DNA of 64,000 nt from a bacterium. GTDB lineage: Bacteria > Vulcanimicrobiota > Xenobia > Xenobiales > JADMJV01. Every line of letters starts with the position of its first letter. Position 1 is the stretch's first letter. Position numbers and translations under genes: made by a program. The stretch covers positions 41,055 to 105,054 of the forward strand of contig JADMJV010000075.1 in the NCBI GenBank assembly GCA_018780265.1. The letters run 5' to 3'. Under the pieces are notes generated by a model. The model made no database searches. It was not told where the DNA came from and saw only the letters and a program-made list of their open reading frames with translations. Shown here in pieces: positions 15,798-23,616 of the stretch.

Positions 15798-16016
15798 ATG
15801 GCAATCTACCCAAACAACAACTACCCAACGGCGGAAGCCGGATACCTATCCGGTTTGAAAGTGGTTGTAAATGGCCAATTCTACGAGTCTACAGCCCAAA
15901 TCGGAAACGCTCGCAAGAAAAATGGCAACGTGTTGGTCATCAAGCATGGAAGGAAAAGAGTCATTCTGGATGGCGGAGGAGTCTACGCGGCTCGCACCAC
16001 CCACCCCGAAGCGTGA
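15798..16016 (+). CDS. Small basic beta-rich protein, unknown
   Basis: ATG 15,798 is preceded by GGAGG with 6 bases spacing; in-frame starts further upstream lie in the tandem repeat region and are less likely. The 72-residue product (GLKVVVNGQFYESTAQIGNARKKNGNVLVIKHGRKRVILDGGGVY) reads as a small beta barrel of the SH3/OB kind. Stop overlaps GTG of the next frame (GTGA). Confidence 0.55.
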   Translation: MAIYPNNNYPTAEAGYLSGLKVVVNGQFYESTAQIGNARKKNGNVLVIKHGRKRVILDGGGVYAARTTHPEA

Positions 16017-16165
16017 GCTTCGAACAGCGCAGGCCCATGGGATCGAAGCGTCCTACCTACGTCCAACTGCTGCACCGCTACGCCGAAGTCACCGACGCCG
16101 GAAGGCTTGCCTACAAACTGGAGGCTAAGGAGGGCGGGGATCAACGAGATGCGCAGGCGGGGTGA
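16013..16165 (+). CDS. 50-residue frame, translationally coupled
   Basis: GTG overlaps the preceding TGA. The peptide contains a helical stretch YVQLLHRYAEVTDAGRLAYKLEAKEGG. ATG 16,037 is an alternative start. It overlaps the next gene by 17 bases. No family recognised. Confidence 0.35.
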   Translation: MSFEQRRPMGSKRPTYVQLLHRYAEVTDAGRLAYKLEAKEGGDQRDAQAG

Positions 16166-16376
16166 GACGTCAGCCAAAGCTAAGCCCAAGCCCAGCCCAC
16201 GGCGGGACGGGCAAGGCTGTGCTGTCTGCGGTGGGCCGGTGCGGATTGAACTGGTGCGGGTGAGCCAGGACAAGGGGGTCACCTGGTTCACCCGGAGGGT
16301 TCTACGTTGCAGCAGGCTGGGCGTGGCCGGGGCGCCCGCTTGTCCTGCCCTCTGTGAGGATGAGGCTCTGAGATGA
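16149..16376 (+). CDS. Small zinc-ribbon protein
   Basis: ATG 16,149 lies behind AGGAGGGCGGGG. The 75-residue protein has a basic N terminus, then C-A-V-C-G-G and, after a strand-turn-strand (RIELVRVSQDKGVTWFTRRVLRC), a second Cys cluster (C-S-R-L ... C-P-A-L-C). Fits a four-Cys zinc ribbon. Stop overlaps the next ATG (ATGA). Confidence 0.5.
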   Translation: MRRRGETSAKAKPKPSPRRDGQGCAVCGGPVRIELVRVSQDKGVTWFTRRVLRCSRLGVAGAPACPALCEDEALR

Positions 16377-16624
16377 CGGGTCCAAGAAACTTAGGATATC
16401 TCCGCAGACTTTTCTCACACGCCGGTGCACCGGCAATTTATTTTGCCGAGGACGATCTCAAATTCGGGATGATGGGCAATCGTCCAGTGTCAAAGCTTGT
16501 CACTACAAGGTTGGCCAGAGTTTGCCCCCAGTTGGGATTGACCGGATTTGACCCCCGTAAGGCCGCCGCAGACCTTACTACCCCGCCGCGGAGTTTCGCG
16601 GCTCTACGCGGCTCTACTGAGTGA
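16373..16624 (+). CDS. Hypothetical protein upstream of the tape-measure gene
   Basis: 83 residues starting at an ATGA overlap. It contains LGYLRRLFSHAGAPAIYFAEDDLKFGMMGNRPVSKLVTTRLARVC. No family recognised; it does not resemble the tail-assembly chaperones that normally precede tape-measure genes. It ends 21 bases before the tape-measure start. Confidence 0.45.
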   Translation: MTGPRNLGYLRRLFSHAGAPAIYFAEDDLKFGMMGNRPVSKLVTTRLARVCPQLGLTGFDPRKAAADLTTPPRSFAALRGSTE

Positions 16625-16645
16625 TCGAGAAAGACAGGTTGTGAC

Positions 16646-19603
16646 ATGGCAGGTGAAACCGAAGTACCGGTAGTCCTACGGATCTTCGCGGAAAAGACGG
16701 GTTCCGTTGATGGGGCCCTGAGCGACACCCAGCGTCGCTTTCAGAACCTGGCTGGTGAGGTGTCAAACATAGCCTCGAGCGCGGCGAAGATGAGTGCCGG
16801 GGTCTCGGTTGCCCTGGGCAGTGGTCGCTGGCGCGTTAAATGTGGCCGGGCAGTTCGAGCAGTTGGAATCGAAGCTGGTGTCCACCTTGGGCAGCAGCCA
16901 ACTGGCCGCCGAGAGCTTCCAGCGCGCGATAGAATTTGCGGCCAAAACCCCCTTCGATGTCCAATCGATTATTGCGGCAACCGTCACGCTGGAAAGCTTC
17001 GGGCAATCCTCCGAGCGCGTGCTCCCGCTGGCCGCGAACCTCGCCGCGGCGTTTGGTCGCAATATGGGCGACGTGTCCTTGATTCTCGGGAAGGCGTTCA
17101 GTGGGGGCCTTGAAGGCTTCGAATCCTTGCGGAACTCGTTCGGCGTGTCCAATGCCCTTTTGAGTAAGTTCGGGGCCGAGTTGACGAAAACCGGAAGCAT
17201 TGCGGTCGGGACGGGCGCCCAACTCGGAAAGGCCCAGAACGCGCTCGAGCGGATCATTAAGACCAGGTTCGGTGACGCCACCGCCCGCCAAAGCCAAACA
17301 CTGTTCGGGGCCCTCTCGAACGTGGGTGACGCCGCTTCAACTCTGGCCGCCTCCTTCGGCAAATCCCTGATTCCCGCCGCCACGGCCGCCGCAAAGGGTA
17401 TCAGTGGCTTCCTGGGGATTATCTCTTCCATACCGGACGGGGTCAAAGCCGCTATCGCAGGTGGGGCAGCTCTGGCGGCCGGCTTGGCCACCGTTGGGGC
17501 AGCCACAGCTGCGACCTTCGCAGCCCTGCTCACCCTGGCCAGCGGGCTTTCAGGTATATCAGCAGCGTTTCCGGTGGCCGCTGCTGGTTTGGGCCTGGTT
17601 ACCGGTGCAATCAACACCCTCACCGGGGCCGCCATAGGCGCACAAGCTGGCCTGGCCGCCCTCGCCTCCAACCCTTTGACCCTGCCACTGCTGGCCGTGG
17701 CCTCTGTGGCCGGCTTGGCCGCAAGCGCCATCGCTGGCTATGAAGGCCGGATGAAGCGGGCGGGAGATGTCGTTACCTCAGCCGCCAACGACTTCAGGGC
17801 CGCGAACACGAGCCTGCGAGATGGAATCAACATTCTGAACCAGGCCGCTGGGGCCACCGGCACGGCTGTGTCCTTGGTTGGGGATAGCGCAAAGCAGATT
17901 CTCCAACTGAAAGCCGCTTTCGCAGCTGCTTCCCCCGAAGCGTTCGCTCTGGCCATGGACCGGGCCGGCGCGACCACTGAGGACTTCAAAACCAAGCTCC
18001 AGAGCACCGAAGGCAAGCTGAAGTCGCAGAAGGACTTGGTGGCCAACCTCCAGGCCGAGATAGAGAGGCTGGGCCGCATCGACCCGGGCCTGCAGGCTAA
18101 AACTGGCATACCTCCAGAAAACATTCGAAGGATCGCCGAGTTGAAGGAGCAGTTGCGCCAGCTGCTGTTCATCCTGGGCCAGACCGAGGCGGCCAAGAAC
18201 TTCTTCCAGGGCGCTATCGACAAGGCCGGCGAGCTTTCCAGCAAACTGCAGCCGCTGATCGACAGCAGCCGATCGCTCTCGGTGGTGTTGGATCTCTCCA
18301 AAAGCGTGGGCACTGCCACCGCCTTAACCTCTGTTCTGGCTGACGTGGAGGCCCAGATCGCGCAGAACACCCAGGCCGCTGAGGTGGGCAGCGCCTCCCT
18401 CGATGTCTTGCTGGCCAAATTCAAATCATTGGGAACGGGACCGAATACCCAATTACAGCGTGATGCCATTCTGGCCCAGATCAACCTCCTGCAGGAGCGG
18501 GGGAGTATTGTCGAGACCCTGGATAGGAAGCAGGCCGATCTTCAATCCGCCGCCGACAATCGGGAGGAACTGGCCTTTCGCCGCCGGCAAGTCCTCAGTC
18601 AGGCCCAGGTTCATGACGAGTTGGTTTTCGTGCAGCAAAAGCTGGCCAACGCCACCGCCGGGAGCGAAGCCGAGGTGGCCCTGCGGGAACGCGAAAGAGA
18701 CCTCAAGAAGCAAATCCTGGATCGCGAGGTGGCCGACGCCAAGGCCGCCCATACGGCGATTCTGGAGGCCGCTACCAGCGCCGCTGATTTGATGCTCGAA
18801 GCTGCGGACGAGGCCAACAAACTGGCCGGCACCAATATGGAGGCCCTCAACAAGGTCACTCAGCCGGGGTGGAGTTGCAGGCCCTCCAGCAGCATCTCGA
18901 TCTACTGAACGCCCAGAAGGATGCCTACGGCGAAAACGCGGCAGTGCGGCAGCAAATCCTTGAGACCGAGCAGAAGATTCTGTCGGCCAAGTTCTCGGCA
19001 ATCGACGACCAACTGAAGGCCGACCTGGCCGCCAACGTGAGCCAGGAAGATGCGGCCCGCAAGAAGGAGCTGGCCGTTACCTCTCTGCTCGAGCAGGAGA
19101 CCATCAAGCGGATCGGGCTGGAGAAGCAGAAAACGACGGCGGTGCAAGCAGAGACCACCAAACAGCTCGGGGTGGTAGCCGCGGCCAGGCAGCAATTCCA
19201 GCGGCTGGGTGGGGCGAACAGTCCGATCATCGGCATGGCCGAACTCTCCTCGCAGATGAAATTCCTCCCGGATTTCTCGCTCGACGCCGGGCGCCCGCCC
19301 AGTGGTCTGGGACGTCTGGACCAGCTTCGAGATACCGGCCCGCCGCAGCTCCAACTGGAGCGCGTTAGGTCGCGACTGAACTCCGACATCCAGGAAGGTA
19401 ACCGTCTGTCCGGACGGGGCGGCAATGTACCCCGGGACGGGTTCAGCTCTGGCCCTGGTGGCGCGCCGACGAGTAACAGCGTAACCAACAATTACGTCAC
19501 GCTCCAGAATCAGGCCATAAACCCGAGAAACCCTACGGTGATTGCAGCGGTCAGAACTATCATTGACGCTTACTGCCAAGAATCGTTTCACAAAGGGGCA
19601 TAA
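16646..19603 (+). pseudogene. Phage tail tape-measure-like protein, two frameshifts
   Basis: Joined across two frame changes, the product is about 985 residues. The N-terminal part (FEQLESKLVSTLGSSQLAAESF...AAKTPFDVQSIIAATVTLESFGQS...VLPLAANLAAAFG) is the tape-measure N-terminal domain. A 150-residue Ala/Gly hydrophobic block (about 250-370) and a long coiled coil follow. Frame 1 (16,646-17,113) must skip one base at the GGG near 16,817 to enter frame 2 (16,794-18,908). That frame must slip back one base at the GGGG near 18,868 to enter frame 3 (18,869-19,603). Decay, sequencing error at G runs, or recoding are all possible. No capsid, portal or other tail gene lies nearby. Confidence 0.75.
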
Positions 19604-19618
19604 CCCAGCCGAAATACC

Positions 19619-19966
19619 GTGGACATTCTTTTTGACGAAGGCCACTTGGTCGGTGCGCGAAAGGAGGAGTTGCGCGAAGCCGCTGACGCCTACGAAGCCC
19701 TTTGGCAGCAATACTACAAGGTTCTAGAGAGCAGGAAGAGCGCGCCCCGGCCGGAGGGATGGCGCGAAGAGACCACAGACATGCTACTAACCCAAATCCC
19801 CCTGATGATGTATGCCCAGCGCAAGTTTCTGATGGCCATGGCCCACCAGTTCGCGGCCACGGCGGTGCATCGCTTCGCCGAAGCCAACGGTCTTCAACCG
19901 CCCGCCCGACCGGTAACGGTGGCCGACCTGTTAGGTGAAGATTGGCAGGACCAATCCCCCGGGTAG
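19619..19966 (+). CDS. Hypothetical protein downstream of the tape-measure gene
   Basis: 115 residues from GTG 19,619, 16 bases after the tape-measure stop, without an obvious ribosome site. Helical and acidic at the start (EELREAADAYEALWQQYYKVLES), with MLLTQIPLMMYAQRKFLMAMAHQFAATAVHRFAEA in the middle. It could be a tape-measure-associated protein by position; no family recognised. Last gene of the long rightward operon. Confidence 0.5.
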   Translation: MDILFDEGHLVGARKEELREAADAYEALWQQYYKVLESRKSAPRPEGWREETTDMLLTQIPLMMYAQRKFLMAMAHQFAATAVHRFAEANGLQPPARPVTVADLLGEDWQDQSPG

Positions 19967-20043
19967 CGCCGACGTGATAGACTCCGGGCCCAGTTCCGAT
20001 AAAGGCTGGATGTAAACATTCACGGCGGTTGAATGTCTCGCCG

Positions 20044-20271
20044 CTACTGGGCCGGCCCTGTGTCGGACAACCAATCAATGGTAACGCCCAAGACCTCAGC
20101 TAGCTTTGGTTTTTTTCCCTCGGGAACGACCTTGTGGCCAGACTCCCAAAAGGAATAGTCGATAGGTCCGACCCCTACCGCTTCTGAAACTGCGTTTTGG
20201 CTTAGACCAACTTTCGATCTGGCCTGCTCTATTCGCTTGGGCAAAAATGGCTTATTCACTGCGTGCTCCAT
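20044..20271 (-). CDS. XRE-family helix-turn-helix protein
   Basis: 75 residues with an XRE helix-turn-helix (RIEQARSKVGLSQNAVSEAVGVGPIDYSFWESGHKVVPEGKKPKLAEVLGV). ATG 20,271 is preferred to the longer frame from 20,349, because a 15-bp perfect palindrome (20,296-20,330) would otherwise lie inside the coding region; it sits 25 bases upstream of this start, suggesting autoregulation. Last gene in the leftward operon from 21.8 kb. Confidence 0.65.
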   Translation of the reverse strand: MEHAVNKPFLPKRIEQARSKVGLSQNAVSEAVGVGPIDYSFWESGHKVVPEGKKPKLAEVLGVTIDWLSDTGPAQ

Positions 20272-20295
20272 TCTGACTGCTTCATGTGCCTCGGT

Positions 20296-20330
20296 CCTCG
20301 TTCGGTGGAAACGGATTCCACCGAACGAGG
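20296..20330. promoter_or_regulatory. 15-bp perfect inverted repeat upstream of the XRE gene
   Basis: Arms CCTCGTTCGGTGGAA and TTCCACCGAACGAGG are exactly complementary around the 5-bp spacer ACGGA. No U-run follows on either strand, so an operator is more likely than a terminator. Probable target of the 20,044-20,271 protein. Confidence 0.65.
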
Positions 20331-20393
20331 TCTGGGGCGAGGAAGACAAGACTGTTCATGTTTTGAACACCCCTGGCGAACCCAGGCCCCGAT

Positions 20394-20615
20394 TTAGTAA
20401 GGTCTCCCACACTGTGAGCAGGCGGACGCAGCGGTTGGGGTCGGTCCAAGGAAGAGTCCCTTCTTCACTACCTCAGGGCGGGGGCCGACAAACAGACCCT
20501 CCTGCAATAAGATTGAGCCAGAGCCGGTGCCACCGTATAAGAATTGAAGCACCTCCACCTTGTCCGCCCTTGAGAGCTTTTCGAACCAAGCTTCCAGAGT
20601 TCCAACTGCTGACAT
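20394..20615 (-). CDS. Small protein with GLFxGPxP repeats and Cys pair
   Basis: ATG 20,615 has a strong GGAGG site 9 bases upstream, within the 16-base gap to the preceding gene. The 73-residue product starts with a helix (LEAWFEKLSRADKVEVLQFLYGG). It then has G-L-F-V-G-P-R-P and G-L-F-L-G-P-T-P repeats and ends in C-S-Q-C-G-R-P-Y, half a zinc site. Co-transcribed with the SLATT-like membrane protein. No family recognised. Confidence 0.5.
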   Translation of the reverse strand: MSAVGTLEAWFEKLSRADKVEVLQFLYGGTGSGSILLQEGLFVGPRPEVVKKGLFLGPTPTAASACSQCGRPY

Positions 20616-20631
20616 ATAAGCTTCCCTCCAC

Positions 20632-21213
20632 CTAGATTGTGACCGGACCACTACCACACGCCTGGCAAGCGCCAGGAGCAAACTTCCATGGGTCTGCCTT
20701 GCATTTTGGGCAAGCGATCCCCTTACCACTATTGAACTCCTTCAGGCCCTGCCGGTAAGCAGCTTGCCTCTCCGCGTCAGCGATAGTCTTTATTAGAGCC
20801 CTGTCTTGCTCTTGCAGCTCGTTCGCTCTCTTGACGAATGCTTCAAAGTCGCGCTCATCGATATCACGCCTGTGCATCAACAACTCGGCCTCAGACGCCA
20901 AATGGACGTTTTTTGCCATGAGGACTCGGTGCTGCTCGGCGCCCTCTTGCCATTGGAAGAAGAACTTGACCATCGAGAGAAAAAGAAGCAATCCTGCGAC
21001 GATTTCCCATACGACATCAACTATGTGACGCATCGCAACATCTGTGACGACAAGCCGAACTGGTAAGAAGCCGATTGCAATGGCGAAGACAACTAGATCA
21101 AAGAAGGTGAGTAGCCTACGGTAATTGTGCCCCCTCTTTTCATGCAAGTCCCGTGCTCCAACTGCTGAGATAAACTCTTCGGTGAGCTTGTTCATCTGTA
21201 TATCAGTGGGCAT
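20632..21213 (-). CDS. SLATT-like two-TM protein with CxxCx(11)CxxC zinc ribbon
   Basis: Residues about 33-51 (FDLVVFAIAIGFLPVRLVV) and 59-81 (VVWEIVAGLLLFLSMVKFFF) are two closely spaced transmembrane helices. A long charged helical region (QWQEGAEQHRVLMAKNVHLASEAELLMHRR) follows, as in SLATT pore-forming effectors. The C terminus has C-P-K-C, exactly 11 residues, then C-Q-A-C, matching the 'mobilome CxxCx(11)CxxC' family found on mobile elements. ATG 21,213 with GAAAGG upstream is preferred to 21,252. SLATT proteins are thought to damage membranes in defence or conflict systems; this role is inferred. Overlaps the upstream regulator gene by 11 bases. Confidence 0.7.
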   Translation of the reverse strand: MPTDIQMNKLTEEFISAVGARDLHEKRGHNYRRLLTFFDLVVFAIAIGFLPVRLVVTDVAMRHIVDVVWEIVAGLLLFLSMVKFFFQWQEGAEQHRVLMAKNVHLASEAELLMHRRDIDERDFEAFVKRANELQEQDRALIKTIADAERQAAYRQGLKEFNSGKGIACPKCKADPWKFAPGACQACGSGPVTI

Positions 21214-21811
21214 CTTTTGGCCTTTCTCGCACCGCCGGTGCTTCATCTTCACTGAGCAGCTCGCTTTCGCTCAAGCCCACGCACCCCGAAATGTAGATGA
21301 GTTCATTTTCTGTTGGCTGTAGTTTTCCACTTAGCCATGCCCGCGCTTTTGCGTCCGACACGGGCGGCGCGTGCTGGTCGACCCTGGCGGCAAAATACGG
21401 GAGTTCCATGTCTCGGTCTTTGAGTGCCTGCTTCAGGCGTGCCGTGTTGAGCTTAGGCATTGGAGGTCCATCCTTCGTTTTCGTCTGATTCGATAGTTGC
21501 TCCAGCGCCAGGACGAGAAAGCGTTTTGCTTCCGACACCCGCGCCTCCGCCTCTGAGTCGGGTCCAGCGCCGCTGTGCCAGTCGGGGGCGGGGCGGGGAT
21601 CGTCAGTTTCTCCGTATAGATAGCTGATCGAGGTCCCCAGCGCTCTTGCTACCGCCAGCATGACTTCATCGACTGGCTTGGCGCGGCCCTGCTCCCAAAC
21701 GTGCACCGTCTGGCGCTGGCTTTCGCACCGTCGGGCAAGTTCGCTGAGGCTCAGCCCCTGCTTCTCGCGCAGCGCCTTAATTCGTTGGCCAATGAGTTCC
21801 CGTACGGTCAC
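21203..21811 (-). CDS. XRE-family regulator, leftward arm of the divergent switch
   Basis: From GTG 21,811 the 202-residue protein has an N-terminal XRE helix-turn-helix (IGQRIKALREKQGLSLSELARRCESQRQTVHVWEQGRAKP). A linker is followed by a second helical region resembling another helix-turn-helix (LNTARLKQALKDRDMELPYFAARVDQ). The longer frame to 22,087 crosses the divergent promoter and is rejected. The predicted transcript start coincides with the GTG, so the mRNA is probably leaderless. First gene of the leftward operon that includes the SLATT-like protein. Confidence 0.7.
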   Translation of the reverse strand: MTVRELIGQRIKALREKQGLSLSELARRCESQRQTVHVWEQGRAKPVDEVMLAVARALGTSISYLYGETDDPRPAPDWHSGAGPDSEAEARVSEAKRFLVLALEQLSNQTKTKDGPPMPKLNTARLKQALKDRDMELPYFAARVDQHAPPVSDAKARAWLSGKLQPTENELIYISGCVGLSESELLSEDEAPAVRERPKDAH

Positions 21812-21817
21812 CGCATG

Positions 21818-21876
21818 AGGGTAGCGTGTCGCAATCACGTTGACAACCAGAAGTACGTTTGCTATATTGTCGCAAT
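21818..21876. promoter_or_regulatory. Overlapping divergent promoters with shared -35 and paired operators
   Basis: Rightward: TTGACA (21,840-21,845), 17-base spacer, TATATT (21,863-21,868), start near ATG 21,875. Leftward: TTGTCA (complement of 21,841-21,846), 17-base spacer, TACCCT (complement of 21,818-21,823), start near GTG 21,811. The -35 boxes share the palindrome GTTGACAAC. Direct repeats TGTCGCAAT at 21,827-21,835 and 21,868-21,876 lie one in each promoter, 41 bases apart. Confidence 0.7.
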
Positions 21877-22105
21877 GGTACTTACATACGGTGAAAATAT
21901 CAGACACGCCCGGGTTACTTGTGAATTGTCGCAGGCTGAACTTGCTCGTCGCGTGGGAACCAGCCGCCAACAGGTTTATGACTGGGAAAGGCAACGATCT
22001 CGGCCCGGCCTGGAACATCTCGTCAAGTTGGCGGCCGCCCTCGGTTGCACGGTGGACAACCTGATCGGAGCTCAAACCGCCGCCCAAGCCGAGGGCTCTG
22101 GGTAG
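21875..22105 (+). CDS. XRE-family regulator, rightward arm of the divergent switch
   Basis: The 76-residue protein is almost entirely an XRE helix-turn-helix (GENIRHARVTCELSQAELARRVGTSRQQVYDWERQRSRPGLEHLVKLAAALGCTVDNLIG). ATG 21,875 is 7 bases after a near-perfect -10, so translation is expected to be leaderless. Size and position resemble Cro opposite CI. It may bind the TGTCGCAAT repeats (inference). Leads a rightward series of small genes. Confidence 0.7.
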   Translation: MVLTYGENIRHARVTCELSQAELARRVGTSRQQVYDWERQRSRPGLEHLVKLAAALGCTVDNLIGAQTAAQAEGSG

Positions 22106-22216
22106 CGCCGCTCTCTAACCAGGTTGGGCGTCCGCCGCCTCTCCTGACCAACCAATCCAACAAACACCGCCCCGAGAGGGGTTCGCCGCTGCATTGTAAG
22201 CAGAAAGTGAGTGAGT

Positions 22217-22510
22217 ATGACACAGACCGACCTGGCGGACCTCTTCCCCGACCTCCATTCCTACTGGAGCGGCCGCACCCCCGACTTGACGGGCCGCGAG
22301 AGCGACGCCGCCCTGGCCGAGCTGGCCCGCGCCGAGGTGGCTGGGGCCCTGCCTGACTACCACCTGCAGGAGGCCGACGTGCTGGCCTACCTGACACAGG
22401 CCCGAAAGGTGGCTCGAAAACAAGCCCACCTGACGACCTACCTGGATGCAATGAAAGCCCACGCCACAGCCCCTGACGCGCCTGCCGACCTGTGGGAGGT
22501 GGGCGAGTGA
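22217..22510 (+). CDS. Hypothetical protein
   Basis: 97 residues from ATG 22,217 (GTG 22,211 in frame). Acidic, helical sequence with LADLFPDLHSYWSGRTPDLTGRESDAALAELARAEVAGALPDYHLQEADVLAYLTQARKVARKQ. No family recognised. An in-frame coupled GTG at 22,507 could open a further 34-residue frame, which I do not list separately. Confidence 0.45.
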   Translation: MTQTDLADLFPDLHSYWSGRTPDLTGRESDAALAELARAEVAGALPDYHLQEADVLAYLTQARKVARKQAHLTTYLDAMKAHATAPDAPADLWEVGE

Positions 22511-22592
22511 TTCAACCTGGTGCCCCTCGGGTGGCTTACCTCGGCCAGGTACAGGGCCGCAATCCCAACGACCCAGAAAGGAGGTTCTCACC

Positions 22593-22676
22593 ATGGATAA
22601 TACCCACAACGTAATTTTGGTCTACCACGTCGTCAACGAGCCGTTGCCGGTCTTAGTCAAAGTCCATCTCAACTAG
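22593..22676 (+). CDS. 27-residue peptide with strong ribosome site
   Basis: ATG 22,593 is preceded by AAAGGAGG at ideal spacing, the best ribosome site in this part of the element. The peptide (MDNTHNVILVYHVVNEPLPV...) is short and beta-prone. It may be a real microprotein or a leader peptide controlling downstream genes. Confidence 0.35.
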   Translation: MDNTHNVILVYHVVNEPLPVLVKVHLN

Positions 22677-22712
22677 AATCTCGGCAAGCGATTCCCCTGG
22701 ACCGGCCCTGAG

Positions 22713-22731
22713 GTGTAAGCCCAATTTACAC
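22713..22731. promoter_or_regulatory. Partly palindromic 19-bp site, copy 1
   Basis: GTGTAA and TTACAC arms flank GCCCAAT. The reverse complement of the same sequence (18 of 19 bases) recurs at 23,597-23,614, bracketing the genes at 22,758-23,490. Likely a regulator-binding site. Confidence 0.5.
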
Positions 22732-22757
22732 GTCTACCGAGTGAAGGATACTGAACC

Positions 22758-23066
22758 ATGGATGAAGCCTTACAAGTGACAGCCGCAATGAGTGGTTCCC
22801 ATCTGGCCTTGCAGCGCTTATTCGAGTCTGGCGCCATGACCAGAGCCGACCTGATCAGGCACGGCGCCAACGTCGACAGAGAGGGCGAATTTGAGCCGCT
22901 CCACACCCCGGAAGCAGTCGCCAAACTGGCCCATGCAATCCAGGAAACGCTGCGGGAGCGGCACCCTGCGCGTGCTGCATGTCCAACACCATCCCGACCA
23001 TCGCCTCCAGGCCGTTGGCCTGCTACCAACCGACGACCGCGCCACCGCAGAAAGGACCAATCATGA
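22758..23066 (+). CDS. Hypothetical protein with basic tail
   Basis: ATG 22,758 has GAAGG upstream. The first 70 residues are a regular helical protein (TAAMSGSHLALQRLFESGAMTRADLIRHGANVDREGEFEPLHTPEAVAKLAHAIQETLRERH). The last 30 are Pro/Arg-rich and may be disordered. The stop overlaps an ATG that opens a 17-residue coupled frame (23,063-23,116), which in turn overlaps the next gene. Confidence 0.45.
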   Translation: MDEALQVTAAMSGSHLALQRLFESGAMTRADLIRHGANVDREGEFEPLHTPEAVAKLAHAIQETLRERHPARAACPTPSRPSPPGRWPATNRRPRHRRKDQS

Positions 23067-23112
23067 CCAAGTGCATCAATGTTGAGAAAAAACCATCACA
23101 GGAAAGACCCCA

Positions 23113-23490
23113 ATGAGCGACGCACTTCAGACCAAACACTGGGAGATGAGCGTCACTCTCCGCGAGCCCAGCCCAATCGTGGCTAAGCAGGCCTTGCAGG
23201 CCCTCTTCAAACTCATGGGCCCCGACCTTCCGGCCATCTCCGCAAAACTCGGAATTCCAATGATGAAGCCCATGGGCCCCGATGAGTATGCACGGCGCCA
23301 CGCCGCGATAAAGCAGTTCGTTCTCGACAATCCATGGGACACCCCGATTCCTGAAAACTTCGGCCGGTCACCGTTCATCTTCCCGACTGGCCAAACCACC
23401 CCAATTACCAGCAATGACAAGCTTTTAGCAGGGAGCTTCTGTGTCTCCCCGATCCCAGATCTCCCCGCGCAAAATAAAAAGCGGGTGTAA
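23113..23490 (+). CDS. Hypothetical protein
   Basis: 125 residues from ATG 23,113, coupled by ATGA to a 17-residue frame upstream. Contains SVTLREPSPIVAKQALQALFKLMGPDLPAISAKLGIPMMKPMGPDEYARRHAAIKQFVLDNPW. No transmembrane segment or metal motif, and no family recognised. Confidence 0.5.
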   Translation: MSDALQTKHWEMSVTLREPSPIVAKQALQALFKLMGPDLPAISAKLGIPMMKPMGPDEYARRHAAIKQFVLDNPWDTPIPENFGRSPFIFPTGQTTPITSNDKLLAGSFCVSPIPDLPAQNKKRV

Positions 23491-23596
23491 CGTCGCACGA
23501 ATCGTGTCTGTCAGGATTTCCTAAGTTGCCAGAGCTCTGCCACTCCCGCCGCTCTGGCGGGTGGGGCCGTGGTCGCCCGGCTGAAGACAGGAGACT

Positions 23597-23614
23597 TGTA
23601 AATTGGGCTTACAC
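23597..23614. promoter_or_regulatory. Partly palindromic site, copy 2 (inverted)
   Basis: Exact reverse complement of 18 of the 19 bases at 22,713-22,731. It lies just upstream of the next rightward frame (TTG 23,617). Two inverted copies about 880 bases apart suggest cooperative or looping regulation. Confidence 0.5.
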
Positions 23615-23616
23615 GC

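Noticed and set aside
16763..17731. 322-codon Ala/Pro-rich frame on the minus strand
   Set aside because: Antisense of the Ala/Gly-rich tape-measure segment; composition artefact.
20237..20635. 132-codon plus-strand frame
   Set aside because: Crosses the 15-bp palindrome and runs antisense to two minus-strand genes with good ribosome sites.
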